Source: HKCCE3408 sp039191215
Lineage (GTDB): Bacteria; Pseudomonadota; Alphaproteobacteria; Rhodobacterales; Rhodobacteraceae
Length of the DNA: 64,000 nt
NCBI GenBank assembly: GCA_039191215.1
Contig: JBCCXT010000013.1
Location: 5,826-69,825, forward strand
Direction: 5' to 3'
The translations under genes and the position numbers were made by a program. The notes beneath the pieces are model-generated. The model saw only the letters and a list, made by a program, of their open reading frames with translations. It did no database searches and was not told the DNA's origin. Positions 1 through 9,847 of the stretch are shown in pieces (position 1 is the first letter of the stretch; each line of letters begins with the position of its first letter).

Positions 1-1266
1 GCGATAGACGAACATAACTGTGTCGGCGTCCTGCTCGATAGAGCCCGATTCGCGCAGATCTGACAATTGCGGGCGCTTATCTTCGCGGCTTTCGACCTGG
101 CGGCTAAGCTGGCTGAGCGCGATGACCGGGATGTTCAATTCTTTGGCGATCGCTTTAAGCCCTTGGGTTATCTCGGAGATCTCGTTCACGCGGTTGTCTT
201 TGTTGGTGTTGGCGCGCAAGAGCTGCAGATAGTCGACGATCAGCAGATGCAGCCCCTGTGGCGAGCGTTTGAGCCGGCGCGCCCGGGCCGCAACTTGCGC
301 GATCTGCAGCGCGGGCGTGTCGTCGATGTAAAGCGGGCAGGTTTCAAGCTCTTGGGCGGCTTTGAGGTAGCGCTTGAACTCGTCCTGATTCAAATCGCCA
401 CGACGAATGAGCTCTGACGGCACTTCCGCCGCCTCCGATAAAACGCGCTGCGCCAGCTGGGCCGCGGACATCTCAAGGCTGAAAAAACCTACCACGCCGC
501 CATCGGCGGCCTGGCCGTTCTCAGCCCCGCGCCGATAGGCTTTTGCGACTGCAAAGCCGATATTAGTTGCGAGCGAGGTTTTACCCATCGAGGGGCGGCC
601 AGCGAGGATTAAGAGATCAGAATTATGCAGACCACCCAGTATCTTATCTAGGTCGATGAGGCCCGTGGACATGCCCGCCAACTGGCCCGATCGGTTGTAA
701 GCCGCCTCGGCCGTTTCCACAGCATCGGTCAGGGCCGCCAGAAAGGGTTGAAAGCCGCGATTGGCCGTACCGCTTTCGGCAAGCTGAAAAAGCTCGGATT
801 CGGCGGTGACGATCTGGTCGTCGGGCCGCAATTCCTCGCGCTGGCTTTGCGCACGGTCAGAAACACGGCGGCCCAGATCGATCAATTCGCGCCGCAGGGC
901 CAAGTCATGGATAAGACGGGCATATTCCTTCGCCGCTGTTGTCGCGACGGCAGAAAGCTGCATCCGCAGTAGGTATTCTGCGCCGCCAAGTGCTTTCAGC
1001 CCATCATGATCGGCCAGCGCGGATTTCAACGTCGTGGCATCGGTCGGCTGGCCGCCCGAGATGCGCGCCACACATTTCGCGTAAATGTCGCCATGGACCG
1101 GGTCGTAGAAATGCGCCGGTTTCAATTGCACGTCATCGATGCGGTCCATGACCTGATTGGTCGACAGGATCGCGCCAAGAAGCTGTTGTTCCGCCTCAAT
1201 ATTATGCGGCAATACAAATGTATCCCCGGCCTCAGCCGGGAGGTTTGACGGCGCCATGGTATTCAT
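1..1266 (-). CDS. dnaB: Replicative DNA helicase DnaB, 3' end cut off by the window
   Basis: Hexameric helicase that unwinds DNA at the replication fork. The reading frame runs without a stop from an ATG at 1266 to base 1 (422 codons). About 80 C-terminal residues should lie outside the window. The N-terminal domain opens with PHNIEAEQQLLGAIL, a DnaB hallmark. The Walker A motif GRPSMGKT is at residues 223-230, and the last visible residues include SDLRESGSIEQDADTVMF, the usual end-of-core DnaB motif. The protein carries a short N-terminal extension (MNTMAPSNLPAEAGDTF) before the conserved start. It lies about 180 bp downstream of pyrE on the same strand. The truncation is an edge effect, not a mutation. 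Confidence 0.97.
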   Translation of the reverse strand, partial: MNTMAPSNLPAEAGDTFVLPHNIEAEQQLLGAILSTNQVMDRIDDVQLKPAHFYDPVHGDIYAKCVARISGGQPTDATTLKSALADHDGLKALGGAEYLLRMQLSAVATTAAKEYARLIHDLALRRELIDLGRRVSDRAQSQREELRPDDQIVTAESELFQLAESGTANRGFQPFLAALTDAVETAEAAYNRSGQLAGMSTGLIDLDKILGGLHNSDLLILAGRPSMGKTSLATNIGFAVAKAYRRGAENGQAADGGVVGFFSLEMSAAQLAQRVLSEAAEVPSELIRRGDLNQDEFKRYLKAAQELETCPLYIDDTPALQIAQVAARARRLKRSPQGLHLLIVDYLQLLRANTNKDNRVNEISEITQGLKAIAKELNIPVIALSQLSRQVESREDKRPQLSDLRESGSIEQDADTVMFVYR

Positions 1267-1445
1267 GACCGCTCCCCTCGTTCTTGTTCTTTGCCCCTAT
1301 GGGTGCGCATGTCCTATGGCATGGTAGTTGTTAGGGTCAATGAGGATATCCTGTGGGTAACGAAGGATATTTTTCTTCTGCCAAAATACTATATCACGTG
1401 GTTGAGCTTGGCGCGATACCTAAATGTCGTGGTGCTCGCCTAGGC

Positions 1446-2114
1446 CTAGGGCGCGACCCATTCATCCGGTGCTGCGAGATAGCGCGCCACTTCGTCGAGC
1501 GTTTGGTCATCAAAATCGCCACCGACGCGGGCTTGCGCCAAAACATCCGACCACGTGCACAAATAGTGAAGCTCAACACCCGCCTCAGCCAGCATTGGCC
1601 CGGTCCGCGGATAGATGTCATAGAAAAAGATCACCGCCGTATGCCCGCAACTTGCCCCGGTCTTGCGGATCGCATCAACAAACGAAAGCTTTGAGCCGCC
1701 ATCGGTTGCCAGGTCTTCGACCAACAACACCCGGTCGCCTTCGCCCATCGCGCCCTCGATCTGCGCATTGCGGCCATGGCCTTTCGGCTTTTTGCGCACA
1801 TAGGTCATCGGCAGGGCCATCCGCTCGGCAATCATCGCGGCAAAGGGGATGCCCGCGGTCTCACCGCCCGCGACATTGTCAAACGCCTCAAGCCCCGCCT
1901 TGCGCAGAACCGTGCAAGTCATAAAATCCATCAAGGTCGCCCGGATGCGCGGATAAGAGATCGGCTTGCGGCAATCGATATAGGTCGGCGCCTGTTTTCC
2001 GGATGTGTGGGTATAGGGCTGGACTGCGTTGAAATGCACCGCCTTGATGTCGAGCAGCATGCGCGCCGTCATCTCCGCCATGGTTGCGGCATCGGGATAG
2101 CTGGTTGGGATCAT
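1446..2114 (-). CDS. pyrE: Orotate phosphoribosyltransferase
   Basis: Makes orotidine 5'-phosphate from orotate and PRPP, the fifth step of pyrimidine synthesis, in the cytoplasm. The product is 222 aa. The PRPP-binding loop VLLVEDLATDGGSK and the N-terminal segment with SGKQAPTYIDCRK are typical of the family. The ATG at 2114 is preferred because it overlaps the pyrC stop in an ATGA arrangement, which indicates translational coupling. An in-frame GTG-like extension of four residues upstream has no support. Gene order pyrC-pyrE places two non-adjacent steps of the pathway in one transcript. Confidence 0.95.
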   Translation of the reverse strand: MIPTSYPDAATMAEMTARMLLDIKAVHFNAVQPYTHTSGKQAPTYIDCRKPISYPRIRATLMDFMTCTVLRKAGLEAFDNVAGGETAGIPFAAMIAERMALPMTYVRKKPKGHGRNAQIEGAMGEGDRVLLVEDLATDGGSKLSFVDAIRKTGASCGHTAVIFFYDIYPRTGPMLAEAGVELHYLCTWSDVLAQARVGGDFDDQTLDEVARYLAAPDEWVAP

Positions 2115-3145
2115 TCTACCGCCCAATCTGTGGTGAAGCCGGGATCAAATATGGTGATGGGCCCATCTTCTGTGGCCAGGGAGGCTGCAAACGTCACCGG
2201 CTGGTCGCGCATCAATGTGACGTTTGTTGGATTGACCGGCAGGCCGTAATGCGCCGCACCTTTGGTGGACACGAAGGCTGCCAGCGCGTCGAGCTTGCCG
2301 CATGTCTCAAACAGCTGGGCGAGGTAGGGCAGGGCCACCGGGGCGGTGTAACACCCTGCGCAGCCGCAAGGCGCCAGCTTGCCGCCATCGAGATGGGGCG
2401 CGCTGTCGGTGCCGAGGAAAAACCGCGACGACGCATCGGTTGCGACGGCCAAAAGCGCGCGCCGGTCGCGTTCACGCTTCAGGATCGGCAGGCAATAGTA
2501 ATGGGGCCGGATTCCCCCGGCGAGAAGGTCGTTGCGCGTGAGCATCAGGTGGTGTGCTGTGATCGTGCCGGCAATGGGCCCCGGCGCGTCTTCGACAAAG
2601 GCCACGCCCTCGGCGGTGGTCACATGCTCGAGCGTCACACGCAGCTCGGGCAGCCGGTCTTTGAGCGGGCGCAAGATGCGGTCGATGAACACCTTCTCAC
2701 GATCGAAAATGTCGGTATGGGCGTCTGCCACCTCCCCATGAATGCAAAGAGGGACGCCAGATTTCGCCATCGCTTCAAGGGTATGCCCGACATTGTTAAT
2801 GTCGCGTACGCCGCGCGCCGAATTGGTTGTAGCCCCGGCCGGATAAAGCTTCACCGCGGCGATGACCCCGTCGGCATGGGCGGCCACGACGTCATCCGGG
2901 TCGGTCTCTTCGGTCAGATAAAGCGTCATCAGCGGCGTGAAATCCGCGCCATCAGGCAGTGCCGCCAGAATGCGGTCACGGTAGTGCGCTGCATCCTTTC
3001 CGGTCACCACCGGCGGGTCGAGATTGGGCATCACCAGCGCTCGGCCAAAATGGCGCGACGTGTCGGGCAAAACTGCGCGCATCACGGCGCCGTCGCGCAG
3101 GTGCAGGTGCCAGTCATCAGGACGCGGGATTTCGATGCGTGTCAT
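2111..3145 (-). CDS. pyrC: Dihydroorotase, class II
   Basis: Cyclises carbamoyl-aspartate to dihydroorotate in pyrimidine synthesis. It is a zinc amidohydrolase of 344 aa, close to the E. coli enzyme's length. The metal-binding HLHLRDG lies near residue 13, and the segment IAAVKLYPAGATTNS holds the lysine expected to be carbamylated. The start is placed at the ATG at 3145 (MTRIEIPRPDDWHLHLRDG). The longer open frame up to 3310 would add 55 low-complexity residues and overlap the divergent ureD gene. The stop overlaps the pyrE start by 4 bp. The 135-bp gap to ureD must hold both divergent promoters. Confidence 0.96.
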   Translation of the reverse strand: MTRIEIPRPDDWHLHLRDGAVMRAVLPDTSRHFGRALVMPNLDPPVVTGKDAAHYRDRILAALPDGADFTPLMTLYLTEETDPDDVVAAHADGVIAAVKLYPAGATTNSARGVRDINNVGHTLEAMAKSGVPLCIHGEVADAHTDIFDREKVFIDRILRPLKDRLPELRVTLEHVTTAEGVAFVEDAPGPIAGTITAHHLMLTRNDLLAGGIRPHYYCLPILKRERDRRALLAVATDASSRFFLGTDSAPHLDGGKLAPCGCAGCYTAPVALPYLAQLFETCGKLDALAAFVSTKGAAHYGLPVNPTNVTLMRDQPVTFAASLATEDGPITIFDPGFTTDWAVE

Positions 3146-3280
3146 TGGCTTCGAGCTACACTGGCCGCCTTGTGGCGGCAAGGCCGCAGCTGCCTGATTT
3201 TTGGGCGCATGACCGGCTCTGGAAGAGCCTGCGCGCGCAAAGGCTTGCCACTGCCCGGTGCGGCTGCCTAGTCTCGCCCC

Positions 3281-4087
3281 ATGTACGACGGACGACCAGA
3301 TGCGCAACACTTGCAGCGGAGCGAGGGACGCGCGGAGGTGATGCTAGGACCCAAAGGGCTCGAACGGCTCTATCAACGCGGCGCGGCCAAGGCGATGCTG
3401 CCGCGCATTGGCCATTCGGCGCCGGAAGTGGTTTTTCTCAATACTGCCGGTGGCTTGACCGGCGGCGACCGGTTCAGCTCAGCGCTGAAGCTGCGAAGCG
3501 GCGCGGCCACAGGCACGACGCAAACCGCGGAGCGGGCCTATCGCAGTCCGGTTGGGCGCGCGGACGTCACTGTGCGCCTGGATGTTGGGCCGGGCGCGTC
3601 CCTGGCCTGGTTGCCGCAAGAGACCATTCTCTATGATGGTGCCGCGATGACGCGCGATACCGAGGCCGTTTTAGGTGACGGCGCACGCCTGGTCTTGTGC
3701 GACATGATCGTACTGGGCCGGATCGCTATGGGCGAGGACGTGCGCAGGCTTGATCTCATCGACCGCCGCCAGGTGACGCGCCGCGGGAGACCGGTCTTGA
3801 TCGAAGCGCTGCGGCTGGGCGCGGGCGATCTGGCCCGGCGTGGCGCAGCCGGGCTGCGCGGCGCCCGCGCAATTGCGGCCCTGCATCTGATTGCCGATGA
3901 TGCGCCGGACCGGCTGGCGCCGCTGCGCAATCTGTTGCCCGAGGACATGGCCGTCGCGGCCTCGGCCTGGGACGGACGGCTATCGCTGCGTGCCATGGAC
4001 GCCGACCCGGCGCGACTGCGCGATCTTCTGACACGGCTCATCCCCTGTCTGACAGGCCGCCCGCTGCCGCGGGTCTGGCCGACATAA
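3281..4087 (+). CDS. ureD: Urease accessory protein UreD
   Basis: Scaffold for nickel insertion into apo-urease. UreD binds the UreABC trimer and recruits UreF and UreG. The product is 268 aa. Recognisable blocks are MLGPKGLERLYQRGAAKAML, NTAGGLTGGDRF (the G-G-L-x-G-G-D signature) and LPQETILYDGA. It is the first gene of the urease operon, 24 bp before ureA, and is divergent from pyrC. I see no strong ribosome binding site before 3281, but the conserved N-terminal block begins about 20 residues in, so the start cannot be much later. Confidence 0.95.
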   Translation: MYDGRPDAQHLQRSEGRAEVMLGPKGLERLYQRGAAKAMLPRIGHSAPEVVFLNTAGGLTGGDRFSSALKLRSGAATGTTQTAERAYRSPVGRADVTVRLDVGPGASLAWLPQETILYDGAAMTRDTEAVLGDGARLVLCDMIVLGRIAMGEDVRRLDLIDRRQVTRRGRPVLIEALRLGAGDLARRGAAGLRGARAIAALHLIADDAPDRLAPLRNLLPEDMAVAASAWDGRLSLRAMDADPARLRDLLTRLIPCLTGRPLPRVWPT

Positions 4088-4111
4088 ACGACCCGCTGCT
4101 TTGGAGACGAC

Positions 4112-4414
4112 ATGAACCTCACCCCCCGAGAAAAGGACAAACTTCTGGTCTCAATGGCGGCCATGGTTGCGCGCAACCGGCTGTTGCGTGGTGTCAAGCT
4201 GAACCACCCGGAAGCCATTGCCCTGATTACCGATTTTGTTGTCGAAGGCGCGCGCGACGGGCGCGCGGTTGCCGATCTGATGCAGGCAGGTGGCGAGGTC
4301 GTCACGGCCGAGCAATGCATGCCTGGCATCGCCGAGATGATCCATGAGGTGCAAGTTGAAGCCACCTTTCCCGACGGCACCAAGCTTGTGACCGTCCACC
4401 ATCCGATCCGATAA
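4112..4414 (+). CDS. ureA: Urease gamma subunit
   Basis: Smallest structural subunit of urease, 100 aa, the standard length. It begins MNLTPREKDKLLVSMAAMVA and ends with the family's VTVHHPIR. With UreB and UreC it forms the (alpha-beta-gamma)3 enzyme in the cytoplasm. A GGAGA ribosome binding site precedes the ATG. ureB follows after 12 bp. Confidence 0.97.
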   Translation: MNLTPREKDKLLVSMAAMVARNRLLRGVKLNHPEAIALITDFVVEGARDGRAVADLMQAGGEVVTAEQCMPGIAEMIHEVQVEATFPDGTKLVTVHHPIR

Positions 4415-4426
4415 AGAAGGGACGCC

Positions 4427-4738
4427 ATGAAACCTGGAGAGATACTGCCTGCCCCGGGTGAGATCACGCTGAACGAAGGTGCCGCAGCGCTCACGATGCG
4501 CGTTGCCAATACCGGCGACCGGCCGGTCCAGGTTGGCAGCCATTACCATTTCGCCGAAGCCAACAGCGCGCTGGATTTTGACCGCAATGTCGCGCGCGGC
4601 CATCGGCTTGATATCGCCGCCGGGACGGCCGTTCGATTTGAGCCCGGCCAGAGCCGCGATGTGACGCTGGTGCCGTTTGGCGGCGACCGGCGCGTCTTTG
4701 GATTTAACCAGTCGGTTATGGGAGCTCTTGATCCATGA
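4427..4738 (+). CDS. ureB: Urease beta subunit
   Basis: Structural beta subunit, 103 aa, the normal length. Family blocks visible are MKPGEILPAPGEITLN, QVGSHYHFAEANSALDFDR, GTAVRFEPGQ and the C-terminal VFGFNQSVMG. A ribosome binding site (AAGAAGGGA) precedes the ATG. The stop overlaps the start of the next small gene by 4 bp (ATGA), so the two are translationally coupled. The gene is separate from ureA, unlike the fused UreAB of some bacteria. Confidence 0.96.
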   Translation: MKPGEILPAPGEITLNEGAAALTMRVANTGDRPVQVGSHYHFAEANSALDFDRNVARGHRLDIAAGTAVRFEPGQSRDVTLVPFGGDRRVFGFNQSVMGALDP

Positions 4739-5046
4739 TACCCGATACAGCCTTTCGAATGTGGAAAGCGGGATTTGATGTGGCCCGTCTTGGCCTTGAG
4801 GCCAATGCCGTGATGTGGATGCGCGTGTTAGGCATGGGCGGGGCCTGGAACACGCCGTTTGATGAAAGCTGGCGGATGTGGCGTGAAAAGCCGCAGGCCT
4901 TTGTTGAGGCCACGGGCCGGGCGTCCGAGGCGCTGATGCGCGGCAAGACTCCGGATTTGGCGCTGAGCGCGGCCGTCATCCCGCTTGCGCGCATAGCGCG
5001 CGGCAATCGCCAACGTCTGGCCCGCAGGGGCCCACGCGCGCGATGA
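4735..5046 (+). CDS. Small uncharacterised protein coupled to ureB
   Basis: Unrecognised protein of 103 aa. It is rich in Met, Trp, Ala and Arg, has no signal peptide, and ends in a basic tail (RGNRQRLARRGPRAR). The middle (EANAVMWMRVLGMGGAW) could form an amphipathic helix. From memory, similar short ORFs in Rhodobacterales urease clusters are sometimes labelled antifreeze protein. Nothing in the sequence supports that name, and a phasin-like helical protein is an equally weak alternative. The 4-bp overlap with ureB argues that it is really translated and may act with urease or its assembly. Confidence 0.75.
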   Translation: MIPDTAFRMWKAGFDVARLGLEANAVMWMRVLGMGGAWNTPFDESWRMWREKPQAFVEATGRASEALMRGKTPDLALSAAVIPLARIARGNRQRLARRGPRAR

Positions 5047-5085
5047 CCTAAACGTTTCTAGCTGCTAGAGAAAAGGGGAAAGAAA

Positions 5086-5901
5086 ATGTGTGACGCATAT
5101 GTGATCAATTCGGTGAAGGAGCGGATGATTTCGCGCCGCAACTTCTTTAAAGGCACGGCGGCAGCGACGGCGGGCGCGGCTCTGGCCAGCATGGTGTCAC
5201 CCAGTGCGGCCTTGGCCGATGGCCATAGCCAGGTCATTGATCTGACCCACACGCTGACACCAGATTTTCCGACCTATTTCGGCACCCCCCAATTTGCCAC
5301 CGAGTCGGTTTTTAACTTTGGCGACAACGGGTTCAACTTGTTGAACCTTACGATCAATGAGCATACGGGCACTCATATCGATGCGCCGCTGCACTTTTCC
5401 GAGGATGGGCAATCCGTCGATGAATTGGCGATCTCAAGCTTGGTCGCACCACTTTGCGTGATCGACATTGCAGCGCGCGCGGCCGAGGATCCCGACACGC
5501 GTGTCACGCCCGAAGATGTGCAGGCTTGGATCGATGCCAATGGCGAAATACCCGATGGCGCCTGTGTGGCGATGAATTCGGGCTGGGATGCAAAGGTCAC
5601 AACCGACGCCTTCCGCGGCTTTGACGGGGAGGTGCTGCATTTCCCAGGCTTCCACGCTGAGGCCGCCGAAATGCTGCTCGAAACCGGTGCGGGCTCCATC
5701 GGTGTCGACACCCTGTCGCTCGACTATGGGCTTTCGGGCGATTTTATCACCCATTACACATGGTTGCCCGCGGGCCGCATCGGCATAGAGAACATAAAGA
5801 ACCTCTCAGAGGTGCCAGCGGCAGGTGCCACGATCATCATCGGCGCGCCAAAATTAGCCGGTGGGACGGGCGGTCCATCGCGCATCTTTGCGCTTGTTTG
5901 A
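5086..5901 (+). CDS. Tat-exported cyclase family protein (kynurenine formamidase-like fold)
   Basis: Predicted metal-dependent hydrolase of the cyclase family (PF04199 type), 271 aa. The signature HTGTHIDAPLHF (H-x-G-T-H-x-D-x-P) sits near residues 90-101. Residues 17-45 form a twin-arginine signal (SRRNFFKG, a hydrophobic Ala-rich stretch, then ALADG), so the mature enzyme should be periplasmic. The start at 5086 has a good AAAGGGGAAAG ribosome binding site. The later ATG at 5125 would also keep the Tat motif. The gene follows ureB and a small gene, and its stop overlaps the next start (TGATG). The substrate is unknown; family members act on cyclic amides, formyl-kynurenine or isatin. Confidence 0.88.
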   Translation: MCDAYVINSVKERMISRRNFFKGTAAATAGAALASMVSPSAALADGHSQVIDLTHTLTPDFPTYFGTPQFATESVFNFGDNGFNLLNLTINEHTGTHIDAPLHFSEDGQSVDELAISSLVAPLCVIDIAARAAEDPDTRVTPEDVQAWIDANGEIPDGACVAMNSGWDAKVTTDAFRGFDGEVLHFPGFHAEAAEMLLETGAGSIGVDTLSLDYGLSGDFITHYTWLPAGRIGIENIKNLSEVPAAGATIIIGAPKLAGGTGGPSRIFALV

Positions 5902-6296
5902 TGGCCAGCCTGCCGCTTTTGGATGACGATGCGCTCTCGCCCGAGGCGGCAGCCATCTTTGCCGATATCCGTGCCACGCGTGGCACAGACGATGTCAACA
6001 ATATGTGGCGCGCTTTGGCCCATGACCCTGAAAACATGGGCGTAATCTGGAACCGTCTAAAAGAGGTCATGGGCCCCGGCGCGCTCGACCCGCTGGTCAA
6101 AGAGATGATTTATGTCGCCGTCTCGACCGCCAATGGCTGCAGCTATTGCATCCATTCCCACACAGCCAGTGCGAAGGCCAAAGGCATGACGCCGCAGATG
6201 CATGCCGAATTGCTGGCGGTGATCGGCATGGCCAGCCAGACCAACGCGCTTGCGACAGCGCTTCAGGTGGAGACGGACGATGTCTTCAAGATGTGA
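5901..6296 (+). CDS. AhpD-like carboxymuconolactone decarboxylase family protein
   Basis: Protein of 131 aa in the CMD/AhpD family. The redox motif is GCSYCIHSH (C-x-x-C-x-x-x-H) with an upstream acidic KEMIYVAVS helix, as in the peroxidase-type subgroup. Such proteins usually reduce peroxides or act as disulfide partners, but the real substrate cannot be read from sequence. The start at 5901 overlaps the cyclase stop by one base. The frame opening at 5760 is the cyclase in another frame. There is no signal peptide, so it should be cytoplasmic although its neighbour is exported. Confidence 0.88.
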   Translation: MASLPLLDDDALSPEAAAIFADIRATRGTDDVNNMWRALAHDPENMGVIWNRLKEVMGPGALDPLVKEMIYVAVSTANGCSYCIHSHTASAKAKGMTPQMHAELLAVIGMASQTNALATALQVETDDVFKM

Positions 6297-6302
6297 AAGC
6301 TG

Positions 6303-7283
6303 ATGGCCGAGTTACCGCCGCGCAGCGTCGAAGATGAGATCATGCACCAGGTTGAGGTGATCCACCGTGACCTGGAACGGACATTCGATGAACGTCTGAG
6401 CGAGCAGAAAAAGCTCATGTCCGAGGAAGTGTCATCCTACAGGCGCACGCTTTTGTGGTTCACCTCCGGGATCGGTGCGCTGGTCCTTGGGCTGGTTGTG
6501 ACTTGGGCCAATAACCGCATCGACACCACGGTGGCGACCGAGATCTCGAACCTGGAAGAAAGGTTAGGCGGGCGCCTGGCCGAGCTGTTTGATGGTCAGC
6601 GCGCGCTTATGGAAGAGCAGATCGAAGCCCGTCTGGAAGAGGAGCTTGCCGTCTCGACGCTGTTGCCGCTTCTGGTGGCTGAGGCGCTGGCCATGTCACC
6701 GGATGAATCGCTGTCTTATACAGGCCCTGCAGCCGATGAAGTCCTGTCCGGATTGTCCGATGTGCGCGATGAAATCATGGCTTTGGAAGGTGTTCCGCGC
6801 AACATCGCGCTTCGCCGAATTGCCGCGGTTATGCGGGCGTTCTGGGCCGCGGGCGACTATAGCCGGGTGATCGAGACCTACACGATCTTTGGACCTGCAT
6901 TGCTGGAGCATGTCGATGCTGCGGCGACGCTTTTGGAATCCGGTGTGAGCATTTTGGTGGTCGAAGGCCACGGCCCCCAAAATGAAGATTTCATTGAGGA
7001 TTTGCTTGGTCACCGGACCGAGGACCCGTTCGGCGCGATGTTAAGCGAGTTGCTCACTGTCATGGTCGACCACCCGCCGCCTTGGGATTCCGATCAATTG
7101 CGCGACGCCGTGATGTCGGTCGAATCCGGCATGCAGGGTTTTGCCGAAGAATCGGCCCAGGTCATCTTTCTGCTAGAGCATGAAACCAGACCCGGTGAGT
7201 ACAACCACTCGATCGCCGGGCGCGCGCGTTACAATCAGATCCTCGAGACCCTGTCCGAGGTCGCGGCCGGGGGACAAAATTGA
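6303..7283 (+). CDS. Uncharacterised single-pass membrane protein in the urease operon
   Basis: Unrecognised protein of 326 aa. An N-terminal helical segment rich in Glu, Lys and Arg (about residues 1-45) is followed by one membrane span near residues 49-70 (TLLWFTSGIGALVLGLVVTW). A short acidic coiled-coil-like region (EISNLEERLGGRLAELFDGQ) comes next, then about 220 residues of helical, Leu/Glu-rich domain without known motifs. It starts 6 bp after the AhpD-like gene, and its stop overlaps the ATG of a 32-codon ORF. The topology suggests a membrane-anchored scaffold or sensor, but the function is unknown. Its place between ureB and ureC is unusual. Confidence 0.8.
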   Translation: MAELPPRSVEDEIMHQVEVIHRDLERTFDERLSEQKKLMSEEVSSYRRTLLWFTSGIGALVLGLVVTWANNRIDTTVATEISNLEERLGGRLAELFDGQRALMEEQIEARLEEELAVSTLLPLLVAEALAMSPDESLSYTGPAADEVLSGLSDVRDEIMALEGVPRNIALRRIAAVMRAFWAAGDYSRVIETYTIFGPALLEHVDAAATLLESGVSILVVEGHGPQNEDFIEDLLGHRTEDPFGAMLSELLTVMVDHPPPWDSDQLRDAVMSVESGMQGFAEESAQVIFLLEHETRPGEYNHSIAGRARYNQILETLSEVAAGGQN

Positions 7284-7381
7284 TGCCGGTCGGGCGCGAT
7301 TGGATACGCCGCAACGTGCCCGCAAAACCCCGCTACTCGCCGAACCGCGTGACGCGCTTGCTCGCCCCCAATAAGGACTAA
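7283..7381 (+). CDS. Possible 32-aa basic peptide upstream of ureC
   Basis: Short ORF reading MPVGRDWIRRNVPAKPRYS and ending NRVTRLLAPNKD. It is strongly basic, with seven Arg or Lys in the first 25 residues. Its ATG overlaps the preceding TGA (TGATG) and its stop lies 5 bp before the ureC ATG, so it fills the gap exactly as a coupled operon gene would. It could be a genuine peptide, a leader that couples ureC translation, or chance. No family is recognised. Confidence 0.4.
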   Translation: MPVGRDWIRRNVPAKPRYSPNRVTRLLAPNKD

Positions 7382-7386
7382 GATAG

Positions 7387-9096
<1,710 letters not shown>

Positions 9097-9104
9097 GCCT
9101 ATCA

Positions 9105-9123
9105 GCCCTTGCCCCGGCAGGGC
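9105..9123 (+). other. Small hairpin just after ureC
   Basis: GCCCTTGCC and GGCAGGGC form an 8-bp GC stem with one bulged T and a 2-base gap, beginning 8 bases after the ureC stop. There is no T-run, so it is not a classic terminator. It could be an attenuator or RNA-processing site between ureC and the ureE part of the operon. This rests on base pairing alone. Confidence 0.35.
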
Positions 9124-9169
9124 ACGGAGGCCATGAAAGGATGGGGTGTTTTACGGAGGAGACCCAACG

Positions 9170-9847
9170 ATGAAACGCGTGATCGGAGCGGCAATTCTGA
9201 CCGCACTTGCCGGGGCGGCCAGCGCGCAATGCCCGACCACATTCGCGGATGCCTCACACGGGGTTTTTGTGCAGTTTGACGACTATGTCGTGCGCTATGA
9301 CCGGCGCCCGGACGGCGTTGTCGAAGAGCTCGAATTTGATACCGAAAATGAGACCGGCTACCGCTATCTCAGCCAGCACGGCATCTTGGTTTTGGAAAGC
9401 TGGGAGATGCAGTTCGGCGCGGCGAATTTGTCGACCTATGAGGTCATCAGTTATGACCAGCCGCTGCCCACGCAAATCACCGCGGGCATGGTCTATTCCA
9501 CCGGCACGCTTGTGCAATATGGCAGCGAGGCGCCTTATCGCGAGCCGCTGACCATCACCGTCGGTCCGCAAAGCACGCAACAGATCGGCGCCTGTGCGAT
9601 GCAGGTCATGCAGGTCGAAATGCGCACCGGGCCGGCGGGCGACGAATACATCAGCAGCTTCACGTTCTTTCCCGCGCTTGGTTTTGGCGTCTTCATTGGT
9701 GGCGGGCCGCTTGGCGGGCAGCAGGACATGTATCCGCCGACCTATATCGGGACCCAACCGCCGATGCTGGCCGCCGCGCCGCCTTTGAACACACCGCCGC
9801 CACCGACGCCCCCATCCGCGCCGCCGGCCAGTTCGACGGGCAAATGA
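9170..9847 (+). CDS. Secreted uncharacterised protein between ureC and ureE
   Basis: Unrecognised protein of 225 aa. A clear Sec signal peptide (MKRVIGAAILTALAGAASA, then QC) sends it to the periplasm. The body is beta-rich with two cysteines (near residues 21 and 143) that could pair. The tail is proline-rich (PPLNTPPPPTPPSAPPAS). The start at 9170 has an ACGGAGGAGA ribosome binding site; the frame opening at 9146 does not. The stop overlaps the ureE start by 4 bp (ATGA). A periplasmic protein coupled to nickel chaperone genes might be involved in nickel or urea handling, but that is inference. Confidence 0.8.
   Translation: MKRVIGAAILTALAGAASAQCPTTFADASHGVFVQFDDYVVRYDRRPDGVVEELEFDTENETGYRYLSQHGILVLESWEMQFGAANLSTYEVISYDQPLPTQITAGMVYSTGTLVQYGSEAPYREPLTITVGPQSTQQIGACAMQVMQVEMRTGPAGDEYISSFTFFPALGFGVFIGGGPLGGQQDMYPPTYIGTQPPMLAAAPPLNTPPPPTPPSAPPASSTGK

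Noticed and set aside
2084..3271. A 395-codon plus-strand ORF opposite pyrC
   Set aside because: It is fully antisense to pyrC, which has intact dihydroorotase motifs. The plus-strand product has none.
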